38,471 nucleotides of DNA from contig RPOS01000023.1 in the NCBI GenBank assembly GCA_003820635.1, positions 1 through 38,471 of the forward strand, written 5' to 3'. The notes beneath the pieces were generated by a model. That model searched no databases and was not told the DNA's origin. It worked only from the letters and a program-made list of their open reading frames with translations. Positions within the stretch are counted from its first letter, which is position 1, and each line of letters begins with the position of its first letter. Both the position numbers and the translations under genes were made by a program. Source of the stretch: Verrucomicrobiaceae bacterium (GTDB lineage Bacteria; Verrucomicrobiota; Verrucomicrobiae; Verrucomicrobiales; Akkermansiaceae). Below are positions 25,630-34,952 of this stretch, piece by piece.

Positions 25630-27105
25630 ATGAATTCCAAAAAAGTCATCGTCATCGGCTCCGGCCTCGGTGGAATCTCCGCCGCCATCTCGCTCGCCCA
25701 GGAAGACTACGAGGTCACCATCCACGAAAAGAACCCGCGGATCGGCGGCAAGCTCAATATCCTCGAGGCGCAGGGCTACAGCTTCGACCTCGGCCCCTCC
25801 ATTCTCACGCTGCCGCACATTTTCGAGCGTCTCTTCGAACGCTCCGGCCGGAAAATGAGCGACTACATCCCGATCCGCGCGCTGCGTCCGCATTGGCGGA
25901 ATTTCTTCGAAGACGGCAAGGTGGTGGACCTCGATCCCGATCCCGCGATCATGGCCGCCGAGGCGCGCAAGGTGGGCGAGGATCCGGCAAACGTGGAACG
26001 CTTCCTCCAATACTCCGCCGACCTCTATGACCTCGTGAACGACGGCTACTTCGAACAGGGGCTCGATGATGCGGCGGGCTTCCGCGAGTTCTACGGCCTC
26101 GGCAAGTTCCTCAAGTTCGATCTCTTCCGCACCATGCACGGCGGCGTGGCGCGCCACCTCAAGACCCGCCACATGCGCGACATCTTCGATTACTTCATCA
26201 AGTATGTCGGCTCTTCCGCCTATCGCGCGCCCGCGTTCATGAACTGCATGGCCACCATCCAGTTCCGTTACGACTTATGGTATGTCGATGGCGGGCTTTA
26301 CGGCATCGCGCTCGGCCTCCAGCGGCTGATGGACGAACTCGGAATCAATGTGGTGCTCAACAGCGAAGTCACCGAAGTGCGCAAGCAGGGCGACCGGGTC
26401 ACCGGTCTCGTGGCCAACGGCGAATTCCACCCGGCGGACATCATCGTCTCCAACATGGAGGTCATCCCGGCCTACGAGAAACTGCTCGCCGAGGATGACG
26501 CCTTCATGAAGACGCTGGATAAGTATGAACCCTCTTGCTCCGGCCTCGTGCTGGAACTCGGGCTCGATCGACAATACCCGCAACTCGCCCACCACAACTT
26601 CTTTTACTCGGATCACCAGAAAGAGCACTTCCACACCGTCTTTCGCAAACACCAGCTCCCGCCGGATCCCACCATCTATCTGGTCGCCGCCTCCCGCACC
26701 GATCCCACCGTGGCACCGCCCGGCTGCGATTGCCTCAAAATCCTCCCGCACATCCCATACATCGACGACAGCAAGCCGCTCACGCGCGAGGACTACATGG
26801 CGCTCAAGGAACGCGTGCTCGACAAGCTCGAACGCATGGGCCTCACCGACCTCCGCAAGCATGTGGTTTTCGAACATTGCTGGACGCCGCTCGACATCCG
26901 CGAGCAATACAACTCGAACAAAGGCTCGATCTACGGCGTGGTGAGTGACCGTTTCAAGAATCTCGCCTTCAAGGCTCCGAAACAAAGCGTGAAATATCCC
27001 AACCTGTTCTTCGTCGGCGGTTCCGTAAACCCCGGCGGCGGCATGCCCATGGTCGTGCTCTGCGGCCAGAACGTGGCGAAAAAAGTCGTGGCGTGGGACC
27101 GGTGA
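25630..27105 (+). CDS. CrtN/CrtP-type carotenoid desaturase or oxygenase
   Basis: From the ATG at 25630 the product is 491 residues. The FAD-binding Rossmann motif is at 6-15 (VIVIGSGLGG, then an HEKN acid that binds the ribose). FDLGPSILTLP is the usual block after it, and GGSVNPGGGMPMVVLCGQ at the C-terminus matches the CrtI/CrtN/CrtP family signature. Those enzymes desaturate phytoene or diapophytoene, or oxidise the terminal methyl to an aldehyde (CrtP). With CrtQ- and CrtO-like genes next door, the CrtP-type oxidation is the more likely role, but the sequence alone does not settle it. No crtM or other phytoene/squalene synthase gene is in the window. Confidence 0.82.
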   Translation: MNSKKVIVIGSGLGGISAAISLAQEDYEVTIHEKNPRIGGKLNILEAQGYSFDLGPSILTLPHIFERLFERSGRKMSDYIPIRALRPHWRNFFEDGKVVDLDPDPAIMAAEARKVGEDPANVERFLQYSADLYDLVNDGYFEQGLDDAAGFREFYGLGKFLKFDLFRTMHGGVARHLKTRHMRDIFDYFIKYVGSSAYRAPAFMNCMATIQFRYDLWYVDGGLYGIALGLQRLMDELGINVVLNSEVTEVRKQGDRVTGLVANGEFHPADIIVSNMEVIPAYEKLLAEDDAFMKTLDKYEPSCSGLVLELGLDRQYPQLAHHNFFYSDHQKEHFHTVFRKHQLPPDPTIYLVAASRTDPTVAPPGCDCLKILPHIPYIDDSKPLTREDYMALKERVLDKLERMGLTDLRKHVVFEHCWTPLDIREQYNSNKGSIYGVVSDRFKNLAFKAPKQSVKYPNLFFVGGSVNPGGGMPMVVLCGQNVAKKVVAWDR

Positions 27106-27316
27106 AATCTCCGGCAACTCATGGCTGGGGCATCGTTTCCCCGGGAACGCCAACGTCCTCGTTGGCTTGAGAATGTCGGGACAATGAAAGTACCTTCACG
27201 GCTTTTGCATTGGCTTTTTCATTCACTGTGCCGACGGGAAGAGTAATGAACAGTCCGCTCAATGAAGAAGCAAATCCGCTTCTATCCGGGCTCGTGATCC
27301 GATAGGCTTGCGGGCG

Positions 27317-28366
27317 ATGACGCTTCTCCTGACCGCCGCAGTGCTGCTTTGGGCCGTGGGCTTCATACTGCTTACGCGGCTCCGGGATGGAAAAAACACG
27401 CTGGCCTCAGCGCATGAGGATGCAGCCCGCGCAGTGTGCCTCATCATCCCGGCCCGCAATGAGGCGCACAATCTGCCGCAGCTGTTGGAATCCATCGCCG
27501 CGCAGTCGGTGAAACCGGGCGAAGTGATCGTGGTGGATGACGGCTCGACGGATGAAACGGCGGCCATCGCGCGCCGGCACGGAGCCATGGTGCTGGAGTC
27601 CGCGCCGCTGCCTGCCGGTTGGCGTGGCAAGACGTGGGCCTGCCATCAGGGAGCTGCCGCAGCCAGCGGCGGATTGTTGCTTTTCATGGATGCGGACACC
27701 TGGTTCGAGCCGGACGGCTTTGAGCGCTTGTTGGCGGCCTACCAAGGCGGTGCGCTTTCGGTGTCTCCGTATCACGCGGTGCGGAATGTGTATGAGAGCC
27801 TCTCACTGTTCTTCAACATCTGCATGACCGTCGGCACGGTGCCGGACGGTTTGGCGGGGCAATTTCTGTTAGCCTGCCGCAGCGCCTATCAGGCTAGCGG
27901 CGGCCATGAGGCGGTGCGGGGCAAGGTTTTGGAAAACTTCCGGCTGGCTTCGGAACTACGCAAGACCGGCGCGCCGGTGCGCACGGTTATCGGCCGCAAC
28001 CTGGTTTCCTTCCGCATGTATCCGGATGGCCCGGCCTCGCTGATCGAGGGCTGGACCAAGGGTTTTGCCGCCGGAGCCGGTGGCACGCCGGGGCATGTGC
28101 TTTTCCTGGTGGTCGCATGGATGACGGGGTTGATGCTGCCGCCGCTGTGCCTGGCCATCACTGCGGACTGGCAGACATGGCTGCCGCTTTATCTTCTCTG
28201 CGCCGCGCAGGTCGGCTGGCTGGCGCGGAAACTTGGTGCCTTCCACTGGTGCGGCATCCTGTTCTATCCGCTGCCGCTGGTGTTTTTCTTCGGCCTGTTC
28301 GGTTGGTCGGCGCTGCGGTCGGGCAAAAAAGTGACGTGGAAAGGACGCGAGATCGATGCCGATTGA
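27317..28366 (+). CDS. crtQ: Family 2 glycosyltransferase, CrtQ-like
   Basis: From the ATG at 27317 the product is 349 residues. It has an N-terminal membrane segment (1-20), a GT2 domain with VVDDGST at 73-79 and the metal-binding DAD at 125-127, and two or three C-terminal membrane spans (about 252-330). This layout matches CrtQ, the membrane glycosyltransferase that adds a sugar to the carotenoid carboxylate in staphyloxanthin synthesis. Its end overlaps the CrtO-like start by 11 bases. The 211-base gap upstream suggests it may have its own promoter or be read through from the oxidoreductase gene. The sugar used cannot be told. Confidence 0.7.
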   Translation: MTLLLTAAVLLWAVGFILLTRLRDGKNTLASAHEDAARAVCLIIPARNEAHNLPQLLESIAAQSVKPGEVIVVDDGSTDETAAIARRHGAMVLESAPLPAGWRGKTWACHQGAAAASGGLLLFMDADTWFEPDGFERLLAAYQGGALSVSPYHAVRNVYESLSLFFNICMTVGTVPDGLAGQFLLACRSAYQASGGHEAVRGKVLENFRLASELRKTGAPVRTVIGRNLVSFRMYPDGPASLIEGWTKGFAAGAGGTPGHVLFLVVAWMTGLMLPPLCLAITADWQTWLPLYLLCAAQVGWLARKLGAFHWCGILFYPLPLVFFFGLFGWSALRSGKKVTWKGREIDAD

Positions 28367-28841
28367 ACTGCCGCTTGCATGGATCATCGTGCTGAACTGC
28401 ACGGGCTGGCCGGTGATCCAGCTCGGCCTGGCATGGGGCTTCACGAGGATGCCGGACGCATGGTTTCACGCACCGGGCGCGTTGCCCGGTGAGGATTGGC
28501 TTTACCGGCATGTGTTTCACGTCAAACGCTGGAAGGACCGCCTGCCGGATGCGGCGGGCTGGTTTGGCGGCGGCTTCGCCAAACGCGCCCTCGCGACCAC
28601 CGAGCCCGATTACCTGCGGCGTTTCATCCGCGAGACCTGGCGCGGCGAGTTATGCCATTGGTGCGCCATGCTCTTTGTGCCGGTGTTTTTCCTGTGGAAC
28701 CCGTGGTGGGCGGATCTCGTAATCCTCGTTTACGCCATCGTCGCGAATCTGCCCTGCATTCTGGCACAGCGCCACAACCGGATGCGCCTGCGGCGTCTGT
28801 TGGCCCGCGGCAACCGCGATTTGTCACAAGATCGGCGATGA
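28356..28841 (+). CDS. crtO: CrtO-like glycosyl-carotenoid acyltransferase
   Basis: The 161-residue protein matches the small CrtO acyltransferase of staphyloxanthin synthesis: HVKRWKDRLPDAAGWFGGGFAK at about 55-76, RETWRGELCHW at about 92-102, and NLPCILAQRHNRMR at 131-144. It has a membrane segment at 7-29 and another at about 104-133. CrtO esterifies the sugar of the glycosylated carotenoid with a fatty acid. The family is rather specific, so this is the best single sign of a carotenoid glycosyl-ester pathway. The start overlaps the glycosyltransferase gene, so the two are translationally coupled. Confidence 0.75.
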   Translation: MPIELPLAWIIVLNCTGWPVIQLGLAWGFTRMPDAWFHAPGALPGEDWLYRHVFHVKRWKDRLPDAAGWFGGGFAKRALATTEPDYLRRFIRETWRGELCHWCAMLFVPVFFLWNPWWADLVILVYAIVANLPCILAQRHNRMRLRRLLARGNRDLSQDRR

Positions 28842-28875
28842 CAAGCGCGCATGGCCGTGTTTGGTTTCCCATCTC

Positions 28876-29670
28876 ATGATTATCCCGGACGAAACCACCG
28901 CCCAGCACGCGCGCGAGCGCCTGACGACGGATTGCGAAACGATGAAGAGCCTGCTGCTCGGACTGCTGGACTCGAAAGGCAAGGTGGCAGAGGAAATCCA
29001 TGCCATCCGTAAGCTCGGCAAATCCCTGCGCGGCGGATTTTCGCTGTTCCGCCTCGGCAAATCGGCGGCGCTGGAGATCCAGGCCATCGGCCGGCTCTTG
29101 TCCGGCCCGCGGGATGCGGTCTCGCGTCTCAACACTTGGAACAAGCTCGGCTGGGTGGGCGATCCGGGAATTTCCGCAGCCATCGCCGGACTGCTCGACC
29201 AGCAGACGCACTCGGCCGCGCGCCGGCCGCCGCCGGAAACCATCGCATGGTGTGTGGACCGCGTGAGCGCGGCGCTCGATGAACTGCACGCGCTGCCGGC
29301 GGAGCACCTGCCGGAGCGAATCGGCAAGGGCATGGCCAAGTTGGAAAAGCGGGTGCGCTCGCGCTGCCGGAGGCTCGACCACCGGGCGGCGGAGGATTTC
29401 CACGAGGCCCGCAAGGCCGTGAAGGCGTGGCTTGGCGCGGTGGGCTTCCTGCCGGAGGAAATGATCAAGGAGGATCCGCTGTTGCATGACCTGGCGGATC
29501 TGTTGGGCGACGAAAATGATCTGGCCACCCTCTCGGCATGGCTCGATGAGCATGGCTTCACGCGGCATTTCGCGGCGGAATTATGGACGGCCATCGAGTC
29601 CACGCGGCAGCGCTTGCAGCGCAAGGCGATCAAGGATGCGGCACGGCTGGGCACCGCATCTGAGGCTTGA
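28876..29670 (+). CDS. CHAD-domain protein
   Basis: From the ATG at 28876 the product is 264 residues, all helical. It has the conserved histidines of the CHAD domain in [31 protein letters not shown] and [18 protein letters not shown] proteins bind inorganic polyphosphate or associate with polyphosphate granules. It lies 34 bases after crtO on the same strand, so co-transcription is possible, but a link to the pigment genes is not evident. The earlier TTG at 28861 adds five residues and is not preferred. Confidence 0.8.
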   Translation: MIIPDETTAQHARERLTTDCETMKSLLLGLLDSKGKVAEEIHAIRKLGKSLRGGFSLFRLGKSAALEIQAIGRLLSGPRDAVSRLNTWNKLGWVGDPGISAAIAGLLDQQTHSAARRPPPETIAWCVDRVSAALDELHALPAEHLPERIGKGMAKLEKRVRSRCRRLDHRAAEDFHEARKAVKAWLGAVGFLPEEMIKEDPLLHDLADLLGDENDLATLSAWLDEHGFTRHFAAELWTAIESTRQRLQRKAIKDAARLGTASEA

Positions 29671-29795
29671 GGCGGCAGCGCATGACCGGCGTGCGGGGAT
29701 TTTCCCTCAAATCTGCGGGCCGGGGGTTGCGCGGTGGGCATTTTCCACTATGGAGGGGGCGTTCCGCCGCTTCCTCCACAGCACTCCTTTACACC

Positions 29796-32618
29796 ATGCC
29801 CGCCCACTCCGCTTTTTCCCGCCGCCATCTCGGTCCCACGGATTCCGAACGCGATGAAATGCTCCGCATCGCCGGCTACCCCACGCTCGATGCCCTGATC
29901 CAGGCCGCCGTGCCGGGTGGCATCCGCATGGACGCTGCCCTCGATCTGCCCGCCGCCCGCGCCGAGCATGAGGCTCTCGCGGAACTCAAAGCCGTCATGG
30001 GCAAAAACCGCGTGCTGAAATCCTACATCGGCCAAGGTTACCACGGCACGCACACCCCGGGCGTCATCCAGCGCAACATCCTGGAAAACCCCGGCTGGTA
30101 CACCGCCTACACGCCCTATCAGGCGGAAATCGCGCAAGGCCGCCTCGAGGCGCTGCTCAATTTCCAGACGATGATCACCGATCTAACAGGGCTGGATGTG
30201 GCAAACGCCTCGCTGCTCGACGAAGGCACCGCCGCCGCGGAAGCGATGAGCCTGGCGCTGGCCGGAAAGCCCAAGGGCACGGCCATCTTTGTTTCCGACC
30301 GCGTCCACCCGCAGACGCTCGACGTGGTGGCCACACGCGCCGAACCGCTCGGCATCGAGGTGATCACGGGCGATTGGCAGACTTATGAACTGCCGGCGGA
30401 CGGCAGCGTCTTTGCAGTGCTCGTGCAATACCCGGACACACGCGGGCGCATCGATGATTTTGCGGAATTTTTCACCAAGGCCAAAGCCGCCGGTGCGGTG
30501 GTCATCGTGGCGGCGGACATCCTCGCTCTAACCATTCTCAAGGCACCCGGCACCTTCGGAGCGGACATCTGTATCGGCTCATCGCAGCGTTTCGGCGTGC
30601 CGATGGGCTTCGGCGGGCCTCACGCGGCATTCATGGCCTGCACGGATGCGCTGAAACGAAAGATGCCGGGCCGCCTGATCGGCGTGTCCATCGACTCGCG
30701 CGGCAAGCCCGGCTACCGCCTCTCGCTCCAGACCCGCGAGCAGCACATTCGCCGCGACAAGGCCACTTCCAACATCTGCACCGCGCAGGTTCTGTTAGCC
30801 GTTATGGCCTCGATGTATGCCGTTTATCACGGCCCGGACGGTCTCCGTGTCATCGCCCATGAAGTCCACGCCAAGGCTGCCAAACTCGCAGCCTCGCTCA
30901 GGCAAGCGGGCGTCGACATTGAGAATGGGCCGTTCTTCGACACCATCGTCGTCCGCACTCCCGGCAAGGCGGCTGACTGCTGCAAGGCCGCAGTGGAGGC
31001 CGGCATCAACCTGCGCTTTATCGATGCGGACCACGTCGGCATTTCCACCGATGAAACCTCGGAAGAATCCGAGCTCGCCACCCTCTGCCGGATATTCGGC
31101 GCTGCATTGACCGATGAAACGCCCGCCCCCGCCTGGCCCGCCGGCCTTGCCCGCGATACGGATTTCCTCAAGCAGCAGGTCTTCAACAGCCACCATTCGG
31201 AAACCGCGATGCTGCGTTATCTCAAGCGTCTCGAGTCCAAGGACCTCGCGCTCAACGAATCGATGATCGCGCTGGGTTCCTGCACGATGAAGCTCAACGC
31301 CACCTCCGAAATGATGCCGCTGAGCTGGCCTGAGGTTTGCGCGCTGCATCCCTTCGTGCCCGCCAGCCAGAGCCGCGGTTACCGCGAAATGCTTGGATTG
31401 TTAGAAAACTGGCTGGCGGAAGTGACCGGCTTCGCCGCCGTCTCGCTGCAGCCAAACGCCGGCTCTCAGGGCGAATACGCCGGGCTGCTCGCCATCCGCC
31501 GCTACCACCTCTCGCGCGGCGAGGCCCACCGCAACGTCTGCCTGATCCCTGTTTCCGCCCACGGCACCAACCCCGCCTCCGCGGTGATGTGCGGCATGAA
31601 AGTCATCGGCGTGAAATGCGACGAGTCCGGAAACATCGACATGGCCGATCTCAAGGCGCGCGCCGACGAACACACTGCCAATCTATCCGCATTGATGGTC
31701 ACCTACCCCTCCACCCACGGCGTGTTTGAGGAAACCATCAAGGAGATCTGCTCCATCATCCACGAGCGCGGCGGGCAGGTTTACATGGACGGCGCGAACA
31801 TGAACGCGCAGGTCGGCCTCACCTCGCCCGGCCTGATCGGCGCGGACGTTTGCCACCTCAATCTCCACAAAACCTTCTGCATCCCCCACGGCGGCGGCGG
31901 ACCGGGCGTGGGCCCCATCGGCGTGGCGAAACAACTCGTCTCCTTCCTGCCCGGCCATCGGGAGCTGGATGCCAAGGAAGGCGCGGTCTGCTCCGCCCCG
32001 TGGGGCAGCGCCTCCATCAACACCATTTCATGGATGTATATCGCCATGATGGGCGGCGACGGGCTCAAGCAGGCCACCGAGGTGGCCATCCTCAATGCGA
32101 ACTACATCGCCAACCGCCTCGCGCCGTTCTATCCGATCCTCTACACCGGCAACGCGGGCCTCGTCGCCCACGAGTGCATCATCGACGTCCGCCCGCTCTC
32201 GGACGAAAGCCACATCACCGTGGAAGACGTGGCCAAGCGCCTGATGGATTACGGTTTCCACGCGCCCACCATGAGTTGGCCGGTGGGCGGCACCTTGATG
32301 ATCGAGCCCACCGAATCCGAATCCAAGGCCGAACTGGACCGCTTCTGCGACGCGATGATTTCCATCCACGGCGAGATCAGCGCCGTGATCCGCGGCGAAC
32401 TGGATGCCACCGACAACCCGCTCAAGAACGCCCCGCATCCGGCGGAAACGATCTGCGCCAACGATTGGCCGCATGCCTACAGCCGCGAGCAGGCGGCATA
32501 TCCCCTGCCCTATCTGCGCCAGCACAAGTTCTGGCCGTCCGTCGCACGCATCGACAACGTGCATGGCGACCGCAACCTCGTCTGTACTTGCGACAGCGTG
32601 GAGGCCTATGCCGGATGA
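29796..32618 (+). CDS. gcvP: Glycine dehydrogenase (decarboxylating), P protein, single-chain form
   Basis: The 940-residue product from the ATG at 29796 is the single-chain GcvP (both halves fused), with PLP lysine Lys692 in [21 protein letters not shown]. It decarboxylates glycine and passes the aminomethyl group to the lipoyl arm of GcvH in the glycine cleavage system. gcvT and gcvH are not in the window, so the system is not a single operon here. The open frame extends to 29667, but those 43 residues are not conserved; 125 bases separate the ATG from the CHAD gene stop. I saw no glycine-riboswitch-like structure in that gap. Confidence 0.95.
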   Translation: MPAHSAFSRRHLGPTDSERDEMLRIAGYPTLDALIQAAVPGGIRMDAALDLPAARAEHEALAELKAVMGKNRVLKSYIGQGYHGTHTPGVIQRNILENPGWYTAYTPYQAEIAQGRLEALLNFQTMITDLTGLDVANASLLDEGTAAAEAMSLALAGKPKGTAIFVSDRVHPQTLDVVATRAEPLGIEVITGDWQTYELPADGSVFAVLVQYPDTRGRIDDFAEFFTKAKAAGAVVIVAADILALTILKAPGTFGADICIGSSQRFGVPMGFGGPHAAFMACTDALKRKMPGRLIGVSIDSRGKPGYRLSLQTREQHIRRDKATSNICTAQVLLAVMASMYAVYHGPDGLRVIAHEVHAKAAKLAASLRQAGVDIENGPFFDTIVVRTPGKAADCCKAAVEAGINLRFIDADHVGISTDETSEESELATLCRIFGAALTDETPAPAWPAGLARDTDFLKQQVFNSHHSETAMLRYLKRLESKDLALNESMIALGSCTMKLNATSEMMPLSWPEVCALHPFVPASQSRGYREMLGLLENWLAEVTGFAAVSLQPNAGSQGEYAGLLAIRRYHLSRGEAHRNVCLIPVSAHGTNPASAVMCGMKVIGVKCDESGNIDMADLKARADEHTANLSALMVTYPSTHGVFEETIKEICSIIHERGGQVYMDGANMNAQVGLTSPGLIGADVCHLNLHKTFCIPHGGGGPGVGPIGVAKQLVSFLPGHRELDAKEGAVCSAPWGSASINTISWMYIAMMGGDGLKQATEVAILNANYIANRLAPFYPILYTGNAGLVAHECIIDVRPLSDESHITVEDVAKRLMDYGFHAPTMSWPVGGTLMIEPTESESKAELDRFCDAMISIHGEISAVIRGELDATDNPLKNAPHPAETICANDWPHAYSREQAAYPLPYLRQHKFWPSVARIDNVHGDRNLVCTCDSVEAYAG

Positions 32619-32647
32619 GTTTGAAATCCCGAAATTGAAATCATCAG

Positions 32648-33142
32648 ATGCCGCCCTCACCCATCGACTGGAGCCAATGGCAGGGAGTCATCCACGCCAC
32701 CCTCATGTTCATCGTGAAGGATGGCCGCATTCTCCTCATCGAGAAAAAGCGCGGGCTGGGTGCCGGGAAAATCAACGGACCGGGAGGAAAGATCGATCCG
32801 GGTGAAACCCCGCTCGAGGCGGTGATCCGCGAGACTCAGGAAGAACTGCTCATCACGCCGCTCGGCTCGCGCAAGCTCGGCGAGCTGTGGTTCTCCATGT
32901 CGGATTGTCCGGACATCCTGTGTCATGTCTATCGGGCGGACGACCACCAAGGCGAGCCCACCGAGACGGATGAGGCGGCACCGGTGTGGACCGCAGTGGA
33001 GGAGATCCCGTGGCCGCGCATGTGGGAGGACGACCGCCACTGGCTGCCGCTGCTGCTGGCGGAAACCACCTTCCTCGGCCGCTTCGTGTTCGAGGGCGAG
33101 ACGATGCGGTGGATGGACATGCGCACCGGCGTCGAGTGGTGA
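32648..33142 (+). CDS. MTH1-like Nudix hydrolase (8-oxo-dGTP diphosphatase type)
   Basis: The 164-residue protein has a full Nudix box from Gly47 to Leu67: G47-x5-E53-x7-R61-E62-x2-E65-E66, in GGKIDPGETPLEAVIRETQE. The rest resembles MTH1/NUDT1 rather than bacterial MutT: ETDEAAPVW, EEIPWPRMWEDDRHWLPLLL and FEGETM match MTH1 blocks SDExxPxW and MWxDDxYWxPLLL. In MTH1 these sequences form the oxidised-purine pocket. It would remove damaged nucleotides from the pool. It follows gcvP by 29 bases and ends at a clear terminator. Confidence 0.85.
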   Translation: MPPSPIDWSQWQGVIHATLMFIVKDGRILLIEKKRGLGAGKINGPGGKIDPGETPLEAVIRETQEELLITPLGSRKLGELWFSMSDCPDILCHVYRADDHQGEPTETDEAAPVWTAVEEIPWPRMWEDDRHWLPLLLAETTFLGRFVFEGETMRWMDMRTGVEW

Positions 33143-33152
33143 GGGCCGGAAA

Positions 33153-33180
33153 AAAGCCGCCCCCTTGCGGGAGCGGCTTT
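33153..33180. terminator. Bidirectional terminator between Nudix gene and HTH-repeat gene
   Basis: AAAGCCGC at 33153-33160 pairs with GCGGCTTT at 33173-33180, with further CCC/GGG pairing in the loop. A run of A residues precedes and T residues follow the stem, so it can work on both strands, between two convergent genes. Confidence 0.75.
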
Positions 33181-33204
33181 GGTTAAATTGGTTAGAGGGT
33201 GATA

Positions 33205-33744
33205 TCAGAATTGTTGGATCAGCTTGAGAAGCGCGGCTTTGAAAGCGGCGAGATCTCCCGAACCCTTGGCGGCCTTTTCGGCTTTCTTGGTGGCCTTGGA
33301 AACCTTGGTAACGATCTTCTTGGAAGCGGGCTTCTTGGCACCGGAGGCCTTGAGCCAGGCGGACACTGTGAGGACGGAAAGCTTGAACTTCTTGGCAGCC
33401 TGGTTCTGACCTCCGCGGCCGTTCTTGGCGTTGTAAGCAGCAACGAAGTCCAGGACTTCCTGCTTCTTCTCAGGCGAATAGCGCATACCCTTCTTGCCGG
33501 CTCCCTTTTTGGCTTTGGCAGGCTTGGCGGCCTTGACGATTTTCTTGCCCGGTGCTTTCACGCCGGCGGCCTTGAGCCATGCCGAAATGGTGAGAGGAGT
33601 CACCTTGAACTTCTTGGCAGCGGCGCTTTGACCACCACGTCCATTTGTGGAGTTATATTGCTTGATGAAGTTGACGATTTCAGTCTTCTGCGCATCACTG
33701 TAGCGGACTCCTGTGGCGGGGGCTTTTCTTTTTTTAGTACTCAT
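33205..33744 (-). CDS. Lysine-rich protein with two tandem helix-turn-helix repeats
   Basis: From the ATG at 33744 the product is 179 residues. Two similar 51-residue units at 14-64 and 88-138 share the pattern RYS, then GRGGQ, AAKKFK, LT(I/V)SAWLKA. Each looks like a psq/transposase-type helix-turn-helix. They are joined by a lysine/alanine linker (KAAKPAKAKKGAGKK), and a second basic tail (SKKIVTKVSKATKK) precedes a short helix DLAAFKAALLKLIQQF. The composition fits a nucleoid-associated or histone-like DNA-binding protein. I do not know a named family. A longer start at 33786 adds residues unlike the rest. It is next to an IS630 element. Confidence 0.7.
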   Translation of the reverse strand: MSTKKRKAPATGVRYSDAQKTEIVNFIKQYNSTNGRGGQSAAAKKFKVTPLTISAWLKAAGVKAPGKKIVKAAKPAKAKKGAGKKGMRYSPEKKQEVLDFVAAYNAKNGRGGQNQAAKKFKLSVLTVSAWLKASGAKKPASKKIVTKVSKATKKAEKAAKGSGDLAAFKAALLKLIQQF

Positions 33745-33814
33745 GACGGGCATGGCGTAATGCAGGCACGCCCTCAGCGCAAGCACAATTTTTCAGGTTT
33801 TTCAGCATATGCCA

Positions 33815-33836
33815 ATGAGTCCGTTTTAGAAGGGAC
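33815..33836 (+). repeat. Left terminal inverted repeat of the first IS630 element
   Basis: Matches the reverse complement of 34905-34926 in 17 of 22 positions by eye, starting with a perfect ATGAGTCC. Confidence 0.65.
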
Positions 33837-33839
33837 GCG

Positions 33840-34895
33840 TTATGCTGCATAACATGTGGTTTGCGAATGAAAATAGCTTCTAGCGATACCAGGCTGTCTT
33901 TGCAGACGGCGGAGATGGGAGACGGCCTCCATCTTCATGCCCTGTTTGGTCAGGTTCTGGAGTTTTCCCATGACTCCGGATTTGAGATTGCGCCAGACCC
34001 ATTCGTCTGGATTGAGTTCGGGCGAGTAGCCGGGCAGGAGGTGAAGCGAGACTTGTCCATCGAGGGATTCCACGAAACTCCTGACTTTCTTCGACTTGTG
34101 CGTGGGGTGCCCGTCAACGATCAGGAAGATCTTGCGCTTGGTGCCATGAACCAGGCGCTTGATGAACTCGATGAACTGGTCTGCTCCAACCGTTCCTTCC
34201 ACCACCATGAACCGGAGCATGCCCTTCGGGCTGACAGCTGAGATCATGTTGAACCCGAAGCGGGAACCTGTGGATATTACGACCGGAGTTTTTCCTTTCG
34301 GTGCCCATGTGGTTCCGGAGTGGTAATCGGAGCGGATTCCGGCTTCGTCTCCAAAGAAGATCTCGCCCTTGCAGCGGGCTGCGGCGCGCTTGATGGCCGG
34401 GAACTCTTCCTCCAGCCACTTGTCGACGGCTTCCGGATTCTGCTGGTAAGCTCTCCAGAGTGGGTGTTGGGCCGTGAGGTCAAACTGGTCGAGCAACCGC
34501 CCCACGGATGTCTTGCTGAGTTTGATGCCATACTTCTTCTCAATGAGGGCGGCGATCATCTGCCGGGTCCACAGCGCGAAAGCGAACTTGAACTGGAGAG
34601 GATTGCTCATCGTGACGGTGGCATAAACCCACTTGAGAATCTTGCCGTCGAGTTTCGGTTTGCGCCCGCCCCGCTTGCCTGCCTTGAGCGCGTCCCATCC
34701 CCCGCTGCGGTAAAGAGCCAGCCAGTCGTAGATTGTCGTCCGGCTGATACAAAGAGCCTTGGCGACCATCTCAGGGCTTTCGCCGTTTTGCACAGCATTG
34801 ACTCCGCGTGTTCTCAATTCAGTGAGTTGTGCGTGAGTCAACTTCCTTCCATCTGTATCTCGAATCTTCCGCATGCGGCATGACAAAGCATTCAT
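33840..34895 (-). CDS. IS630-family transposase
   Basis: The 351-residue transposase is complete. The N-terminal helix-turn-helix (about 33-72, [28 protein letters not shown]) would bind the terminal repeats, followed by a GRKP linker. The DDE catalytic domain is visible as [21 protein letters not shown] and [15 protein letters not shown], in the order D, D, E typical of IS630/Tc1. The start is 10 bases inside the right terminal repeat. There is no frame break, so the element may still move. Confidence 0.92.
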   Translation of the reverse strand: MNALSCRMRKIRDTDGRKLTHAQLTELRTRGVNAVQNGESPEMVAKALCISRTTIYDWLALYRSGGWDALKAGKRGGRKPKLDGKILKWVYATVTMSNPLQFKFAFALWTRQMIAALIEKKYGIKLSKTSVGRLLDQFDLTAQHPLWRAYQQNPEAVDKWLEEEFPAIKRAAARCKGEIFFGDEAGIRSDYHSGTTWAPKGKTPVVISTGSRFGFNMISAVSPKGMLRFMVVEGTVGADQFIEFIKRLVHGTKRKIFLIVDGHPTHKSKKVRSFVESLDGQVSLHLLPGYSPELNPDEWVWRNLKSGVMGKLQNLTKQGMKMEAVSHLRRLQRQPGIARSYFHSQTTCYAA

Positions 34896-34904
34896 TATGC
34901 CAAT

Positions 34905-34926
34905 GTCCTTGCTATTATGGACTCAT
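34905..34926 (-). repeat. Right terminal inverted repeat of the first IS630 element
   Basis: Partner of 33815-33836; the outer eight bases are GGACTCAT on the plus strand, followed by the TA at 34927-34928. Confidence 0.65.
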
Positions 34927-34928
34927 TA

Positions 34929-34952
34929 TTGAGACTCGCATAATAAAGCGAC
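34929..34952 (+). repeat. Left terminal inverted repeat of the second IS630 element
   Basis: Pairs with 35991-36014; perfect in the outer seven bases (TTGAGAC) and again at AGCGAC. Confidence 0.65.

Larger units (their letters stand above)
33815..34926 (-). mobile_element. IS630-family insertion sequence, apparently intact
   Basis: About 1.1 kb bounded by imperfect inverted repeats starting ATGAGTCC (left 33815-33836; right 34905-34926). It carries one full transposase gene. A TA dinucleotide, the IS630 target, flanks the right end (34927-34928); the left end has CA (33813-33814), so either the site has mutated or the left boundary is slightly off. It abuts a second IS630-type element directly. 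Confidence 0.8.

Noticed and set aside
27187..27249. 20-codon ORF between the carotenoid oxidoreductase and glycosyltransferase genes
   Set aside because: Too short, no ribosome site, no conservation evidence.
29671..29795. Glycine riboswitch before gcvP
   Set aside because: The 125-base gap has no tandem-aptamer-like conserved blocks; only weak promoter-like hexamers (TTGCGC and TATGGA) were seen.
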